Source of the DNA: Pseudoalteromonas luteoviolacea DSM 6061
GTDB taxonomy: Bacteria > Pseudomonadota > Gammaproteobacteria > Enterobacterales > Alteromonadaceae
Direction of reading: 5' to 3'
DNA: 64,000 nucleotides
Assembly (NCBI RefSeq): GCF_001625655.1
Contig: NZ_AUYB01000096.1
Span: 1-64,000 of the forward strand
Position numbers and translations under genes: made by a program. This document shows positions 1 through 11,390 of the stretch, piece by piece. The notes below the pieces were generated by a model. The model was not told where the DNA came from. It worked only from the letters and a program-made list of their open reading frames with translations, and did not search any database. Position 1 is the stretch's first letter. The number at the start of each line of letters is the position of its first letter.

Positions 1-131
1 GTGGGTGCGCATTATAGGGAGATTTGAGATTGGCGCAAGCGTTTTTTTAATTAATAATCAAAAAACACTTGCAACTGCACAAACTATAACCAAAACATCA
101 CTTTTTGCTGATTAAACGTTCAAATTTGCGT

Positions 132-1634
132 TTAATCACACTCAATTATGAGCAACCAACCACACTTTTCTTGATACTTGGCTTCTTGCTCAAGCTCTGT
201 TTCCATTAATGGATGTGCCTCTAACCAGTTTTTCGACACAGTTAAGGTCAGCGTTTCTGGTTCACTAGCAGTAAGAAACAATTCAGGCAACACATCATCT
301 TGACGACGCATAGACAGAATAACCCCTAATCTTAACAGTCTAATCAAGATTTCAGCTAATCGTTGATTCGAGCCTAACTCCGCGAAACTATCTATTTGAA
401 TGTCCAGCCTGTGATTACTCACCATTGTCGCAATAAGTTGCTTCTGCGCTCTGGTGTAACCGGGCATCACACTATTATTGAGAATATATGCGCTATGCTT
501 GTGGTACTCTTTATAGTCTATTAATAGCCCTATTTCGTGAACAACCGTTGCAGCTTTCAACGCATCTGAACCAAATTGCGTATTGATTGACCAATAATCT
601 TTGAGTTGATTAAAGAAGCCATTGCTAATTTCAAAAACTCGTTGAGCTTGCAAATTGTCCACATGAAATCGTGCCATAAAACAATCAAGAGTACGTTTAC
701 GGATATCAGTCACACTTAGGTCATCAATCATGCCATAAAGAACACCTTCTCGAAGCGCTCCGCCAGCTAGTCCCATGCGCTCTATTTCCAGCGACTCGAA
801 TAATGCGATAAGAATCGCTAGGCCTGATACGAACACGAGCCTGCGCTCTTCACTTAAACCGGGTAAATCAAGTTTAGGGATGGTCTCGCAGCCAATAGCC
901 AAAGATTTAATTTGAACAAGTTTGGACAATACTAAATATTCGTCCAGCCCAAGTGCTGCAAATATTTCTTGTATTGCTTGTACTGTCCCTGAGGCGCCAA
1001 TCGCCAGCTCCCATCCTACCTGCTGGAATTCACTGACATGCGGTGCGATAACCTTTTTTGCAGCATTTATAGCTGATGCAAAATTTTCTTCGCTGAGCTG
1101 GTCATCTTTGAAGTATTTCTCCAAATATGTCACGCACCCCATATTGAGGCTGTAGTATATATGAGCATCAAAACCACGACCAATCACTACTTCTGTACTT
1201 GCACCACCAATGTCAACAACGAGCTGCTTGCCATGGCATGAAGAGGTATGCGCTACCCCTTTATAGATAGTACAGGCTTCCAGCTCACCACTAATAATAT
1301 CAATTTTGTGATTGAGAATGTCTTGCGCACGCTGTTTAAACTGCTCAGCATTTTGAGCTAGCCGTAAAGTTGCTGTCGCCACAATTTTAATGTTTTGAGG
1401 CGGAATATCCTGCAATCTTTCCGCGAAGAGGGAGAGGCACTCCCACCCTCTTTCCATCGCTTCTTGAGAGAGTATATTTAGCTCATTCAGCCCAGCTGCG
1501 AGCCTTACTTTACGTTTTACCCTACCAATAGTATGGACCCCACCTGCCATATGCTTCGCAATTAACATGTGAAAACTATTTGAGCCCAAATCTATAACGG
1601 CATATACATTATTCTGTGGTGAGTTGTATCCCAC
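132..1634 (-). CDS. gppA: Guanosine pentaphosphate phosphohydrolase / exopolyphosphatase GppA
   Basis: Ppx/GppA phosphatase of 500 residues. The family hydrolyses pppGpp to ppGpp and can trim polyphosphate, linking it to the stringent response. The ASKHA-fold phosphate-1 motif DLGSNSFHML lies near residues 15-24 and the second glycine-rich motif VDIGGASTE near 140. An HD-like C-terminal half follows, containing the HEIGL motif. From recall, the N-terminal half closely tracks E. coli GppA. The start is GTG at 1634, preceded by AGAGG; an in-frame TAA lies just upstream, so no earlier start is possible. It follows rhlB by 30 bases on the same strand, the E. coli rhlB-gppA order, which favours GppA over Ppx. 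Confidence 0.93.
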   Translation of the reverse strand: MGYNSPQNNVYAVIDLGSNSFHMLIAKHMAGGVHTIGRVKRKVRLAAGLNELNILSQEAMERGWECLSLFAERLQDIPPQNIKIVATATLRLAQNAEQFKQRAQDILNHKIDIISGELEACTIYKGVAHTSSCHGKQLVVDIGGASTEVVIGRGFDAHIYYSLNMGCVTYLEKYFKDDQLSEENFASAINAAKKVIAPHVSEFQQVGWELAIGASGTVQAIQEIFAALGLDEYLVLSKLVQIKSLAIGCETIPKLDLPGLSEERRLVFVSGLAILIALFESLEIERMGLAGGALREGVLYGMIDDLSVTDIRKRTLDCFMARFHVDNLQAQRVFEISNGFFNQLKDYWSINTQFGSDALKAATVVHEIGLLIDYKEYHKHSAYILNNSVMPGYTRAQKQLIATMVSNHRLDIQIDSFAELGSNQRLAEILIRLLRLGVILSMRRQDDVLPELFLTASEPETLTLTVSKNWLEAHPLMETELEQEAKYQEKCGWLLIIECD

Positions 1635-1664
1635 GCTAGTAACCTCTACTTACCCTTTCTACGT

Positions 1665-2948
1665 CTAATTGTGTTTAGGCGATGATTTTTGATAACTACC
1701 TTGTCTGCGAGAGTTGCCTCGTTTTCTTTGACCCGATTGATAATTTCTTCGATGTTGTTTTACGGGTGGCTTAAGGTCATCTAGCAATGCCGTCTTATCA
1801 TAGTGAGATACTGGAATAGAGTGTTCTATATATTCTTCGATCTCATGAAGGTTATAAGCATATTGCTCACACGCAAAACTAATTGCGTGTCCCGATGCGC
1901 CAGCACGTCCGGTTCGACCGATACGGTGAACGTAATCTTCTCTATCATCAGGTAAGTCAAAGTTAAACACATGACTCACTTCTGGAATATGTAACCCTCG
2001 CGCAGCGACATCAGTTGCAACAAGTAAGTCCAATTCGCCTTTGGTAAATTTAGTTAAAATAGACAAACGTTTTTTCTGATTCACATCGCCAGTTAGTAAC
2101 CCCACTCGATGTCCATCAGCTTTCAACCACTCGTAAACATTCTCACAACTGTGTTTAGTGTTAGCAAAAACAATTGCCTTATCAGGCCAATCTTCCTCGA
2201 TTAAGGTCAAAAGTAAAGGTAATTTGTCCTCTTGTGAGGGGTGAAATAGCTCTTCTTGGATGCGCTTACCTGTTTTAACATCAGGCTCGATTTGTACGTG
2301 AATGGGGTTGTGCATGTGCTCGAATGCTAATTCTTGCACTCTGTAAGAGAGTGTGGCTGAAAAGAGTAGATTTAAGCGCTCTTGCGTGCCAGGCATACGA
2401 TTGAACAGATATCGGATATCTTTGATAAAGCCCAGATCAAACATACGGTCAGCTTCATCAAGTACCACAACCTCAATGCTATTTAGATTAAATGCACCTT
2501 GTTTGTAGAAATCAATTAGCCTACCAGTGGTGCCAATTAAAATATCAACGCCTTTTTCTAGTTGTGCCCGTTGTTTTTCATATTCTTCGCCACCATATAC
2601 TAATCCTAACTGTAAATTGCAGTGCGGTGCGATGACTTTTGCATCTTTATGGATCTGTATTGCCAACTCTCTAGTCGGCGCCATTATAATGGCTCTAGGT
2701 TGTACAGATGCTTGCTGTTCAGGTTGATTTTGCATTAAACGATGACAAGTCGCTGTCAGGAATGCCAGTGTTTTACCGGTTCCCGTTTGCGCCTGACCCG
2801 CAATGTCCCTGCCTTCACATACGTAAGGCATACACTTTGCTTGAATTGGCGTACAAAACTCGAAGCCATTCGCTGTCAAACCGGCGACCACTTCCGGTGC
2901 TAAAGCAAAGTCTGAAAATGTAGTATTGGTCAAATGTGTCTTAGTCAT
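1665..2948 (-). CDS. rhlB: DEAD-box ATP-dependent RNA helicase RhlB
   Basis: RhlB of 427 residues. In enterobacteria it is the RNA helicase of the RNase E degradosome and unwinds structured mRNA for PNPase. Visible helicase motifs in order: the Q-motif region with FCTPIQ, Walker A AQTGTGKT near residue 55, PTRELA, DEAD box LDEADRM near 165, SAT near 200, and motif [12 protein letters not shown] near 345. The C-terminus is basic and rich in Arg, Gln and Ser, as in other RhlB proteins and consistent with RNA binding. It is divergent from trxA across 92 bases and is the first gene of a likely rhlB-gppA transcript. The E. coli gene order is the same. Confidence 0.95.
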   Translation of the reverse strand: MTKTHLTNTTFSDFALAPEVVAGLTANGFEFCTPIQAKCMPYVCEGRDIAGQAQTGTGKTLAFLTATCHRLMQNQPEQQASVQPRAIIMAPTRELAIQIHKDAKVIAPHCNLQLGLVYGGEEYEKQRAQLEKGVDILIGTTGRLIDFYKQGAFNLNSIEVVVLDEADRMFDLGFIKDIRYLFNRMPGTQERLNLLFSATLSYRVQELAFEHMHNPIHVQIEPDVKTGKRIQEELFHPSQEDKLPLLLTLIEEDWPDKAIVFANTKHSCENVYEWLKADGHRVGLLTGDVNQKKRLSILTKFTKGELDLLVATDVAARGLHIPEVSHVFNFDLPDDREDYVHRIGRTGRAGASGHAISFACEQYAYNLHEIEEYIEHSIPVSHYDKTALLDDLKPPVKQHRRNYQSGQRKRGNSRRQGSYQKSSPKHN

Positions 2949-2972
2949 AGCAATAAAGCATAACGTTTAAAC

Positions 2973-3000
2973 TTGCAATAAGAAACAAGAGTGTTTAAAT
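2973..3000 (+). promoter_or_regulatory. Possible sigma70 promoter for trxA
   Basis: TTGCAA at 2973-2978 and TTAAAT at 2995-3000 are separated by 16 bases, within the rhlB-trxA divergent region, about 40 bases before the trxA ATG. It is a plausible -35/-10 pair but the spacer is one short of ideal. Confidence 0.4.
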
Positions 3001-3040
3001 ACGCACTAAATAATTCGCCTAATTTCTATCGGAGAACGTA

Positions 3041-3367
3041 ATGAGCGACAAAATTATCCAATTAACTGACGACAGCTTTGAAGCTGACGTACTTAACTCA
3101 GACAAACCTGTTCTTGTTGACTTTTGGGCTGAGTGGTGTGGTCCTTGTAAGATGATCGCGCCGATCCTTGATGAGGTAGCGGAAGAGTTTGAAGGTAAAG
3201 TAACTATCGCGAAATTAAACATCGACCAAAATTCAGGTACTCCTGGTAAGTTTGGTATTCGTGGTATTCCTACGCTACTTCTTTTTAAAGATGGTGCTGT
3301 TGCTGCAACTAAAGTAGGCGCGCTATCTAAAACTCAGCTTGTTGAGTTTTTAAACGACAACGCTTAA
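3041..3367 (+). CDS. trxA: Thioredoxin 1
   Basis: Classical cytoplasmic thioredoxin of 108 residues, the usual length. It reduces protein disulfides (ribonucleotide reductase, methionine sulfoxide reductase and others) with electrons from thioredoxin reductase. The active site WCGPC is at residues 32-36 and the cis-proline loop GIRGIPT is present. The start follows a CGGAGAACGTA ribosome binding region. It is divergent from rhlB and upstream of rho, the same arrangement as E. coli rhlB/trxA/rho. Confidence 0.98.
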   Translation: MSDKIIQLTDDSFEADVLNSDKPVLVDFWAEWCGPCKMIAPILDEVAEEFEGKVTIAKLNIDQNSGTPGKFGIRGIPTLLLFKDGAVAATKVGALSKTQLVEFLNDNA

Positions 3368-3375
3368 AAACTTAA

Positions 3376-3404
3376 AAGCCCAAACTACACAGTGGATTGG
3401 GCTT
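3376..3404 (+). terminator. Hairpin after trxA
   Basis: AAGCCCAA at 3376-3383 pairs perfectly with TTGGGCTT at 3397-3404 around a 13-base loop, 8 bases after the trxA stop. The downstream T-tract is poor, so termination may be partial and allow read-through into rho. Confidence 0.55.
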
Positions 3405-3577
3405 CACTATTATTTGCTTGCCAGCGAAAATTATAGATAAATGGATTAATTTTTTGTATAAAGACTGGACGACTCGATGGCTAGCTGCTAACTTATAGAG
3501 CCACAAACCTTTTTATCGAATTTCAACTCAATCCCTCGTGCGACGAGAAAACAACGTTAATTAAAGAACCCACCAAT
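3405..3577 (+). promoter_or_regulatory. Leader region of rho with a small hairpin
   Basis: A 173-base non-coding leader precedes rho. It holds a perfect hairpin CTCGT-GCG-ACGAG at 3535-3547, 31 bases before the rho start. E. coli rho is autoregulated through its leader, so a regulatory role is plausible but inferred. No clear leader-peptide gene was found; the only short frame is a 4-codon ATG frame at 3477-3491. Confidence 0.35.
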
Positions 3578-4837
3578 ATGCATTTACGCGAACTTAAAGA
3601 CAAGTCAATAAATGAGCTTGTAAAACTTGCCGAGTCAATGGGACTCGAAAACGTAGCCCGTCTTAGAAAACAAGATATCATCTTCGCTATCTTAAAAGCT
3701 CACGCTAAAAGCGGCGAAAACATCTATGGCGGCGGTGTTTTAGAAATTCTCCAAGACGGCTTTGGCTTTTTACGCTCTTCCGAAGCTTCATACCTAGCAG
3801 GGCCGGATGACATCTATGTATCGCCGAGTCAAATCAGACGCTTTAGCTTGCGTACTGGTGATTCAATTAGCGGTCTTATCCGTCCACCAAAAGATGGCGA
3901 GCGCTATTTTGCTCTACTAAAAGTTAACGAAGTTAACTTTGATAAGCCAGAAAACTCTCGAACTAAGATCTTGTTCGAAAACTTAACTCCTATCCATGCT
4001 AACGAACGTTTGGTTATGCAGCGTGGTAACGGTAGCACTGAAGATATCACTGCGCGTGTTTTAGACCTTGCGTCACCTATTGGTAAAGGTCAACGTGCAC
4101 TTATCGTAGCACCGCCTAAAGCCGGTAAAACAATGCTACTGCAGAATATTGCGCAGTCGATCTCTTACAACAACCCTGACGCAACTCTGATGGTATTACT
4201 TATCGATGAGCGTCCAGAAGAAGTAACTGAGATGCAGCGCCTTGTTCAAGGTGAAGTTGTTGCCTCAACGTTTGATGAACCAGCAAGTCGTCACGTCCAA
4301 GTTGCAGAAATGGTCATCGAAAAAGCTAAGCGACTAGTTGAGCACAAAAAAGACGTTGTAATTCTATTAGACTCGATTACCCGTTTAGCGCGTGCATACA
4401 ACACTGTTATCCCTTCATCAGGTAAAGTACTAACAGGTGGTGTTGACGCAAACGCACTACACAAGCCTAAGCGTTTCTTTGGTGCAGCACGTAATGTTGA
4501 AGAAGGTGGTAGCTTAACTATTATCGCAACTGCGCTTATCGATACTGGCTCTAAGATGGATGAAGTTATCTACGAAGAGTTTAAAGGTACAGGTAACATG
4601 GAACTTCACCTAAACCGTAAGATCGCGGAGAAGCGTGTATTCCCTGCAATCGACTTTAACCGTTCTGGTACTCGTCGTGAAGAGCTATTAACCAAGCCGG
4701 ACGAATTACAGAAGATGTGGATCTTGCGCAAGATTGTTCATGAAATGAGTGAGATCGATGCGATGGAGTTTCTCATCGACAAGCTATCAATGAGCAAAAC
4801 GAATGATGAATTTTTCGATTCCATGAAGCGAAAATAA
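3578..4837 (+). CDS. rho: Transcription termination factor Rho
   Basis: Rho of 419 residues, the normal length. It is a hexameric RNA-dependent ATPase that dissociates RNA polymerase. Visible in order: the N-terminal Rho_N helical domain, the cold-shock-like RNA-binding domain with DGFGFLR near residue 52, Walker [11 protein letters not shown] near 179-188, Walker B region [16 protein letters not shown] near 260, and the Q/R-loop [12 protein letters not shown]. It is probably transcribed both by read-through from trxA and from its own leader. A strong intrinsic terminator follows immediately. Confidence 0.98.
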   Translation: MHLRELKDKSINELVKLAESMGLENVARLRKQDIIFAILKAHAKSGENIYGGGVLEILQDGFGFLRSSEASYLAGPDDIYVSPSQIRRFSLRTGDSISGLIRPPKDGERYFALLKVNEVNFDKPENSRTKILFENLTPIHANERLVMQRGNGSTEDITARVLDLASPIGKGQRALIVAPPKAGKTMLLQNIAQSISYNNPDATLMVLLIDERPEEVTEMQRLVQGEVVASTFDEPASRHVQVAEMVIEKAKRLVEHKKDVVILLDSITRLARAYNTVIPSSGKVLTGGVDANALHKPKRFFGAARNVEEGGSLTIIATALIDTGSKMDEVIYEEFKGTGNMELHLNRKIAEKRVFPAIDFNRSGTRREELLTKPDELQKMWILRKIVHEMSEIDAMEFLIDKLSMSKTNDEFFDSMKRK

Positions 4838-4845
4838 TCAGTAAG

Positions 4846-4871
4846 AAGCCTGCGTTAGCAGGCTTTTTTTT
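4846..4871 (+). terminator. Intrinsic terminator of rho
   Basis: AAGCCTGC at 4846-4853, loop GTTA, GCAGGCTT at 4858-4865, then a run of T to 4871. This is a textbook Rho-independent terminator 8 bases after the rho stop. Confidence 0.93.
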
Positions 4872-4973
4872 GCCTTGTAAAAGCTTGGAATTCACTATGA
4901 ACTAGTCTATACCTATTATTCTAAACTGGAAAAAGTTTCTAATTTTTAAGGTCATAGAAAGGAGACTCAGGCA

Positions 4974-6251
4974 ATGCGTTTAAACGTCGGAGCGATTAGT
5001 ACCACGTGCGCCAATCTTACAATTACCGTACTTTGTGCTTTGTATTTTGATTTTTCTTTAGCTGCAACACTTACTTTGTGTAGCTTCATCATCTTAAGCT
5101 CCCTGACAGTCTACCTCCTTATTTTGAAGTTTAGCCATAAAGGCACATATCTCGATAACTTGGTCAGTGCTTTACTCGCGGATACCAATATTGATCTTAC
5201 TTACCGGTTTGATGAACAAGATAAACAACTCCCCAATGCCTGTTTAGCCCTTAACGCTGGCATTGCGACCATTGAGCATATTATTTGCGAAGTCTATACC
5301 TGTTCAGCACGACTCGCACCAATGGCTGATGACTTGCGAGATACTTATGCTTCAATGACACAGAAAGCCACAATTCAACATGCCCATGGTGAAGATCTAG
5401 CGGCTTCAATCAATCGTATGCTTATCGTCTCTCGCGAACTGGATGATAATTTAGATAAGATTTATCGATCTGTGGAAGACGCAACAGAGGCCGTTAAAAA
5501 AACCCGCATCGATACTGATAAAAGCCAAGAAAGCTTAATCAGTCTTGCTGAACATATTCGGCAAACCAGTAAACAAATAGAGGCCCTCAAAGCGGACAGT
5601 GATGCCATTAGTGCCGTGATTGATGTCATCAATTCTATCGCCGACCAGACAAACTTATTGGCCTTGAATGCCGCGATAGAAGCTGCCAGAGCTGGAGAGC
5701 AAGGCCGAGGATTTGCCGTAGTAGCTGATGAAGTGCGCAGCCTAGCCGCAAGAACTAGTCAATCAACACAAGAAGTGCGTACCATGGTGAGTAAAATCCA
5801 AGCGGGTACAGACAGTGCTCATTCACTTATGTTACTTGCATTAGAAGAAACCGATCGTACAGTTAGCTTATCGGAAGAGTCGACGAAAGAAGTCGACCAA
5901 ATTGAACATGCCATGCTAGATATCAACGCTATGTCCCATAGTATTCACAGCCAAGTAAAACAGCAAAAAGAGGTTTCTGATGAGGCGCAGTCAAGTATTG
6001 AGTCTATGGTTGAGTTAAATTCAGACGCGCTATCTAGCTCTAAGATTCAGGCAGTTTCAAGTACAGATCTCATTAATCTTTCAACCAGTATCCATGAAAA
6101 GCTAAGTATCTTCAAAACCGAAACACCACAACCAGACTTAGATCCTCGAGTCGATAAAAGCCGTACCCATAGTGCTGAAGTTGCTGTTAATAAACCTCAA
6201 GCAACTCCTATTGATGATGCATCAGATTCAGGTGATATCGAACTGTTCTGA
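4974..6251 (+). CDS. Methyl-accepting chemotaxis protein without a periplasmic sensor domain
   Basis: Chemoreceptor of 425 residues. Two closely spaced hydrophobic segments near residues 12-30 and 33-51 form a membrane hairpin, leaving no room for a periplasmic ligand domain. A cytoplasmic helical region follows, then the signalling hairpin tip at about residues 224-270, with the conserved [19 protein letters not shown] and [13 protein letters not shown] motifs that bind CheA/CheW. The signal is therefore probably sensed in the membrane or cytoplasm. AAGGAG sits 10 bases before the ATG. The final 24 bases overlap the 3' end of the opposing histidine kinase gene. Confidence 0.93.
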   Translation: MRLNVGAISTTCANLTITVLCALYFDFSLAATLTLCSFIILSSLTVYLLILKFSHKGTYLDNLVSALLADTNIDLTYRFDEQDKQLPNACLALNAGIATIEHIICEVYTCSARLAPMADDLRDTYASMTQKATIQHAHGEDLAASINRMLIVSRELDDNLDKIYRSVEDATEAVKKTRIDTDKSQESLISLAEHIRQTSKQIEALKADSDAISAVIDVINSIADQTNLLALNAAIEAARAGEQGRGFAVVADEVRSLAARTSQSTQEVRTMVSKIQAGTDSAHSLMLLALEETDRTVSLSEESTKEVDQIEHAMLDINAMSHSIHSQVKQQKEVSDEAQSSIESMVELNSDALSSSKIQAVSSTDLINLSTSIHEKLSIFKTETPQPDLDPRVDKSRTHSAEVAVNKPQATPIDDASDSGDIELF

Positions 6252-9086
6252 ACAGGCATGTACTTTTAGCTCATCGCAGAGAATCAAAAACAGATCCTGA
6301 TATTGGCTTGTATTTTGTGCTTTTAGGGCAGTTTCGAATTGCTTTGCGATATCTGCAATTGGTAAAAAGCCAAATACTGCTGCTGCACCTGCGAGCTTGT
6401 GACAGTGATATTGTAGCCCTGGATAATCTTCTTCTTGCCACAAGTCGATGAGCTTGTATCTCTCTTGCTCTAAGGTAGATGCAAAACTCTGTTTTAAATC
6501 CGTCATATCTAGGCTCATTTCAGTATTTGCTTGAGGTTGATACCTGTCGCCCAGCGTTGCTTGCAGCACAGCGATTAGTTTGTCTTTTTCTAGAGGTTTA
6601 CTTAAGTGGCCGTTAAAACCATTGTCCAAGTAATACTTAATTTCATGCTCCATCACGTTTGCTGTCAAAGCATAAATAGGCCCTTCATAGCCTGCCTGAC
6701 GCAATAAGCTCAATGCTTCTAACCCATCCATGTGCGGCATTTGAATATCCATCAGCACCAAATCTGGATAACTACTCAGGCACTTTTCAACAGCTTGTTT
6801 GCCATCTAGTGCAGATTCGACTTGTACACCGAGCTGAGACAGTATTCGCTCAAACAGCACTCTATTATCATCATGATCTTCTGCAAGGAGTACTAGCCCT
6901 TCGAACACCTCAACCGATGGCTTTTCTGGCTGTGAAATTGGCGCTGCATCATCTAATTGATTTAATCGAACGCAGGGAACCCAAAAAGAAAACCGGCTGC
7001 CTACATGCGGTTCACTTGTAACCTTGATCACCCCTCCCATCATGGCAGCAAGCTGCTGAGATAAACTTAGCCCCAAGCCCGATCCCCCAAAGCGACGTGT
7101 AATACTGTTATCACCCTGTTGGAAGTGCTCAAAAATCTTTTCTAGTTGGGATGCTGACATTCCAATCCCTGTGTCAGTCACGCTGAATAAGATACCATCT
7201 TCTTGCTGCTCGGCTAATAATTCAACATAGCCATGATGGGTAAACTTGATCGCATTGCTTAGTAGGTTTATTAATACTTGCTTCACCCTGACATAATCTA
7301 AGCATACCCGGTAAGGTGTATCCAAGCGGTGATCAACAATCAGTTCCAACGACTTTTCTAAACAGGGGTGATGGAACATATCAGTCACATCAGATAGCAA
7401 TGACTCGACTTTGAATTCAGTTAGGTCAAGTTCGAGTTGTTCCGCTTCAATCTTACTAAGATCCAATACATCGCTGATCAGCTCTTTCAGATGCCTACCT
7501 TGACGCATTAGTACGGTGAGTGACTCTTTGAGCCGTTCATTGTCTCTATGCTCATGCAACATGCTTTCACTGTAACCAAGAATTGCGGTCAGCGGGGTAC
7601 GTATTTCATGGCTAATATTGGCAAGAAACTGGCTTTTAATTTGATTCGCACTACGCAATTGATCCGCTGTTTTTTGCAGCTCGGCGGTACGCTCTGCAAC
7701 CTCGTTGCTCAAATCTAGTTTGGCTTTGCGCTCAATCGTACGACGATACCAAGCCACAAGCGCAAGTAATGCAAAACCAACCACCAAAACGCTCATCCAC
7801 ATTAATTGTTGTTGTTGCTTTGACTTTAATTCCTGAAGTTGCTGTGCTTGTCTGAGCTGCGCAAGCTCTTGGCTTAATTCACTTTCTTCAAATCGCTTTT
7901 GGTACTTTTCAGCTTTTTCTAATAACGCCTGATTTAACAGCTTGAACATTTCCCGATCATAATCCGTCAAGGTCTGTAATGCCTCAGCGGTACTCCCTTG
8001 CGCAGCTTCCGCCAGCGCAATTATCGACAGGGCCCTTTTTTCACGTAACTCTGCGCCGAGGGACTGATTCATTTCTAAACTACGCTGTGCCGCAGATTTT
8101 GCTTTGGTAATCTGCCCCTTGACTAAAAATATCTGCGCCTGCACATATAAAGCTTCAGACATATTTGAGTCATTTTCTGCCTTTTCTGCATAATAAATAG
8201 CAAAGTTTACGTGTGTTTCCGCCATTGCCATATCACCAGTCGATATACTTACTTTCGCAAGATTGCTGTATTCATATGATAGGTGTTTAACGTCATTGAC
8301 CGCCTCGTAGTAGTCAATGGCATTTTGTAAATAAACGCCAGCCTGCTCAAAGCGAGAGGTTTGAGTATATAGCACGCCTAAATTGGCTTGCGAGAGCGCG
8401 ATACCGTAGCTATCTCCAAGCTTTTCGAACAATGTTATAGCCTTTTGCAGCAACTCTTCGGCCTTTTGATATCTTAACAAACGTATATACACACCCGCGA
8501 TGTTAAGAATAATATCAGCTTGATCTTGCTCATTACCATGCTGCTTGTATAGCTCATACGCATCTAAATAGTGGGATAAGGCACTCATTAAATCGTGCAT
8601 TTTTACGTATGCTAAGCCCAAATTATTTTGAATATGTGCCACTTCAATTGGCGGCTGGTGATTTTTCGCTAGCACCAATGCGCGTACATAGTCCTTTTCA
8701 GAAGCCGCAAACTCTCCCGAGTGGTACCAACCTATTCCTTGCATTTTTACTGCCGTAAAATGGAGTTGTGGATCGGGGTTTTCACCTAATGAAATCTCCA
8801 TCCGTTTAAAAAAGTGAATACCTTTACGTAGTTCACCATTTTGAAAAGCAGATCTACCAAGGATTTGAAACAGAGAAGCTCTTTGCGGTTGCGAAAGCTG
8901 AGGGTGGTTTAACAATTGCTCTCCAACCATTTGCTGTTCTTGCCAGCTTTCGAGTTGTGCAATGTTCTGTATTTGTTGCGCTAGTGATTGTACTTCGTTG
9001 CTCTGCTCAGACGCATAGCTGAAGATACTCAATCCTAAAGTAAAAATCACTATCCAGCACGTGTTCATTAATGCCATCCATGCCAT
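6228..9086 (-). CDS. TPR-sensor hybrid histidine kinase with receiver and HPt domains
   Basis: Hybrid sensor kinase of about 952 residues. Order: signal peptide, periplasmic array of tetratricopeptide repeats to about residue 390, a glutamine-rich coiled coil, one membrane helix near 428-448, HisKA with SHEIRTP (His493), HATPase_c with DTGIGM and [10 protein letters not shown], a receiver with phospho-acceptor Asp780 ([11 protein letters not shown]), and an HPt domain with His896 (HCHKLAG). All four phosphorelay residues lie in one chain. A TTG start at 9098 is possible. I chose the ATG at 9086, but ATGs at 9077 and 9068 are also in frame and no strong ribosome site decides. No dedicated response regulator gene is adjacent. 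Confidence 0.9.
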   Translation of the reverse strand: MAWMALMNTCWIVIFTLGLSIFSYASEQSNEVQSLAQQIQNIAQLESWQEQQMVGEQLLNHPQLSQPQRASLFQILGRSAFQNGELRKGIHFFKRMEISLGENPDPQLHFTAVKMQGIGWYHSGEFAASEKDYVRALVLAKNHQPPIEVAHIQNNLGLAYVKMHDLMSALSHYLDAYELYKQHGNEQDQADIILNIAGVYIRLLRYQKAEELLQKAITLFEKLGDSYGIALSQANLGVLYTQTSRFEQAGVYLQNAIDYYEAVNDVKHLSYEYSNLAKVSISTGDMAMAETHVNFAIYYAEKAENDSNMSEALYVQAQIFLVKGQITKAKSAAQRSLEMNQSLGAELREKRALSIIALAEAAQGSTAEALQTLTDYDREMFKLLNQALLEKAEKYQKRFEESELSQELAQLRQAQQLQELKSKQQQQLMWMSVLVVGFALLALVAWYRRTIERKAKLDLSNEVAERTAELQKTADQLRSANQIKSQFLANISHEIRTPLTAILGYSESMLHEHRDNERLKESLTVLMRQGRHLKELISDVLDLSKIEAEQLELDLTEFKVESLLSDVTDMFHHPCLEKSLELIVDHRLDTPYRVCLDYVRVKQVLINLLSNAIKFTHHGYVELLAEQQEDGILFSVTDTGIGMSASQLEKIFEHFQQGDNSITRRFGGSGLGLSLSQQLAAMMGGVIKVTSEPHVGSRFSFWVPCVRLNQLDDAAPISQPEKPSVEVFEGLVLLAEDHDDNRVLFERILSQLGVQVESALDGKQAVEKCLSSYPDLVLMDIQMPHMDGLEALSLLRQAGYEGPIYALTANVMEHEIKYYLDNGFNGHLSKPLEKDKLIAVLQATLGDRYQPQANTEMSLDMTDLKQSFASTLEQERYKLIDLWQEEDYPGLQYHCHKLAGAAAVFGFLPIADIAKQFETALKAQNTSQYQDLFLILCDELKVHACSEQFDIT

Positions 9087-9144
9087 CCCAATTTGCAATA
9101 GCGTAATATTTCATCGACAATATTTAAGGTCATGAAGATACACT

Positions 9145-9759
9145 ATGTTTACAGGCCGAACAATGATCAACCCAATTCTCAATATTATTTTTGACGTCAT
9201 CTCGGCTACACCACACTTAAAAGTGCATGAACTAGCCGCCCATTTAAAAGCCCAATCAGCATTACCTGAACTAGACAAAGACCCTCATAAGGATCTGTTT
9301 AAAAGAAACTTTATAATTATGAATGGGCTGTACCAATTGCAAAACGAATTGCGAGATAGCCATTGTGATGTGCATATTTCAGCCTTAGACATTTATATAA
9401 CGGATCTAAACACCAAGCGAGGGTCCAGCCAGTTAAACTTGCGAAACACACTACAAGAAAGTGACCCGCTTAAAAGCTATTATTTAGATTGGGGAAACTA
9501 TGACACAAGCGCAGAAGAGGTTGAGTTATTATTGTCGCAGTTTTGGCAAAGCTATTTGACTAACTCCAACAATTTGGTATCACAACAAACCCAAATCGAG
9601 CTTATAGAAAAGTGGCAATTGCCTTCTAAATACGACTTATACACACTACAAAAAACTTGGCGCAAGCTCGCTTTATCATGTCACCCTGATAAGGGCGGTT
9701 GTGCTGCAGATTTCAACCAAATCAAACGTGAATATGCGCAGCTCAAAGCGCTCTTATGA
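9145..9759 (+). CDS. DnaJ-related protein with C-terminal J domain
   Basis: Protein of 204 residues (198 if the ATG at 9163 is used, which fits the family's usual start better). The N-terminal region resembles the DNAJ_related family. The last 55 residues form a J domain with the intact HPD motif (CHPDKGG), the residues that stimulate DnaK ATPase. No glycine-rich or zinc-finger region is present, so it is a specialised co-chaperone, not DnaJ itself. Client unknown. It is divergent from the TPR kinase and convergent with dbpA. Confidence 0.8.
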   Translation: MFTGRTMINPILNIIFDVISATPHLKVHELAAHLKAQSALPELDKDPHKDLFKRNFIIMNGLYQLQNELRDSHCDVHISALDIYITDLNTKRGSSQLNLRNTLQESDPLKSYYLDWGNYDTSAEEVELLLSQFWQSYLTNSNNLVSQQTQIELIEKWQLPSKYDLYTLQKTWRKLALSCHPDKGGCAADFNQIKREYAQLKALL

Positions 9760-9776
9760 GCTGCATAAAGTCATCT

Positions 9777-11159
9777 TTAAACCAATCGCTTAGCTTTAAT
9801 TCGCTTACCTTTGATTTTATCAGCATTTAATTTTCGAATCGCGGGTTTCACTGCTTCTCTGAATATCGCGATGTAAGCTTGGTTATCCTGCACTGTAATA
9901 TTACCAATATGCGCTGAACCAATACCGTTTTCACCAGTCAGGCAGCCGACTATATCTCCGGCACGAACTTTTTGCTTTTTACCCGCGTCGATCACAATAG
10001 TCACCATCGTTGGCTTGTAAGCTGGTTTATCAAGCAAACTAAGTGGTGGTGTTGGCGACGGGTTGAACTCTCTTTCGTACAACTCGCAAAGTTGCTTCAT
10101 TTTAAATGTTTCATTCTCACCATACAGGGAGCAAGCAAAGCCCTTTTTCCCACCACGCCCTGTGCGCCCAACGCGGTGTACATGCGTTTGTGGATCCAGT
10201 GCCATATGGTAATTCACTACCATGTCGATATCATCTATATCTAGCCCCCGCGCAGCTACGTCAGTCGCAACCAGCACAGATGCACTTTTGTTAGCAAACC
10301 TTAAGAGCATTCTTTGTCGCTCGATCTGAGCTAAATCGCCATGCAAAACAGCAACCTGTAATCCTGTTTGTTGTAATTCGCTAAAAAGCTTTTTCGTTTC
10401 AACTTTGGTATTACAAAAAACAATGCAGCTTTGTGGCTTATGTTGCAACAGCAATAGTCTCAGTGTGTTAAATCTAAGTTTGTTGTTTTTGAGCGGGAAG
10501 AACTGCTGTTTGATCTGTTTGTTAAGTGTTTCAGTTTCACCTTTTACTAATATCGGCGATTGCATAAAGCGCGCTGATAACTGTTCAATATCTTTAGGAT
10601 AAGTGGCGCTGAACATCATTGTTTGACGAGCAGGAGGTAAATATACTGCAATATTTTCAATGGCATCCACAAAGCCCATTTCCAACATTTGATCTGCTTC
10701 ATCTAAGGTAAAGTGACTGACCTGCGTTAAGTCCAATGTCCCCTTGAACAAGTGCTCCTCGACACGACCAGGCGTACCTACAACAACATGGGCGCCATGC
10801 TCCAATGAGCTAATTTGTGGTCCAATGGGTTCACCGCCACAAATGGTCAACACTTTTACATTACCCAGATCCTTAGCCAATTTTCGTACTTCTTCAGCAA
10901 CTTGGTTAGCTAACTCTCTGGTAGGTACTAAAATTAAACCCTGAATATGCGATGCTTGTACAACCAAACTTTGCAACATCGCTAAGCTAAAGGCCAATGT
11001 TTTCCCCGAGCCAGTTTTTGCTTGTGCGACCACATCTTTACCAGCCAGCAACTCAGGTAAACTTTGTAACTGGATAGGCGTCATGCGGCTAAATCCAGCT
11101 TTACTTAGTGCCGATTGTAACTCTGCGCGAAGTGTTAATTGAGTAAATTGCGGGTTCAC
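9777..11159 (-). CDS. dbpA: ATP-dependent 23S rRNA helicase DbpA
   Basis: DEAD-box helicase of 460 residues. DbpA acts in 50S subunit assembly and binds hairpin 92 of 23S rRNA through a C-terminal RRM-like domain. Motifs: TPIQLQ, AQAKTGSGKT, PTRELA, LDEADQM, SAT and HRVGRTGRGG. The C-terminal DbpA RNA-binding domain runs from about residue 385 to the end, with the lysine/arginine-rich KIKGKRIKAKRLV terminus. I prefer the GTG at 11159, which has CAGGA seven bases upstream, over a TTG at 11180. It stands alone on the minus strand. Confidence 0.92.
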   Translation of the reverse strand: MNPQFTQLTLRAELQSALSKAGFSRMTPIQLQSLPELLAGKDVVAQAKTGSGKTLAFSLAMLQSLVVQASHIQGLILVPTRELANQVAEEVRKLAKDLGNVKVLTICGGEPIGPQISSLEHGAHVVVGTPGRVEEHLFKGTLDLTQVSHFTLDEADQMLEMGFVDAIENIAVYLPPARQTMMFSATYPKDIEQLSARFMQSPILVKGETETLNKQIKQQFFPLKNNKLRFNTLRLLLLQHKPQSCIVFCNTKVETKKLFSELQQTGLQVAVLHGDLAQIERQRMLLRFANKSASVLVATDVAARGLDIDDIDMVVNYHMALDPQTHVHRVGRTGRGGKKGFACSLYGENETFKMKQLCELYEREFNPSPTPPLSLLDKPAYKPTMVTIVIDAGKKQKVRAGDIVGCLTGENGIGSAHIGNITVQDNQAYIAIFREAVKPAIRKLNADKIKGKRIKAKRLV

Positions 11160-11390
11160 ATGGTTTTCCTGACAAATCAAATTGTGTTAATTTTATCAAA
11201 GATCATCCCCCTTGGTATACTGTGGAAAACATGTAAGCTTATACCACTTACAAAATTACACCGCGTGTTCCTTTTCACATTTTCTAAAATAGCTCATAAC
11301 AGCTTCATGCCATGCATTTCATCCTATTTACGTTTTAATCAATTTCTTTTGGTGTCAAAATAACCACATTAATACCGACCAAGGACCATT

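Noticed and set aside
3477-3491. ATG-GCT-AGC-TGC-TAA as a rho leader peptide (rhoL)
   Set aside because: Only four codons, no ribosome site, and no likeness to the E. coli rhoL peptide.
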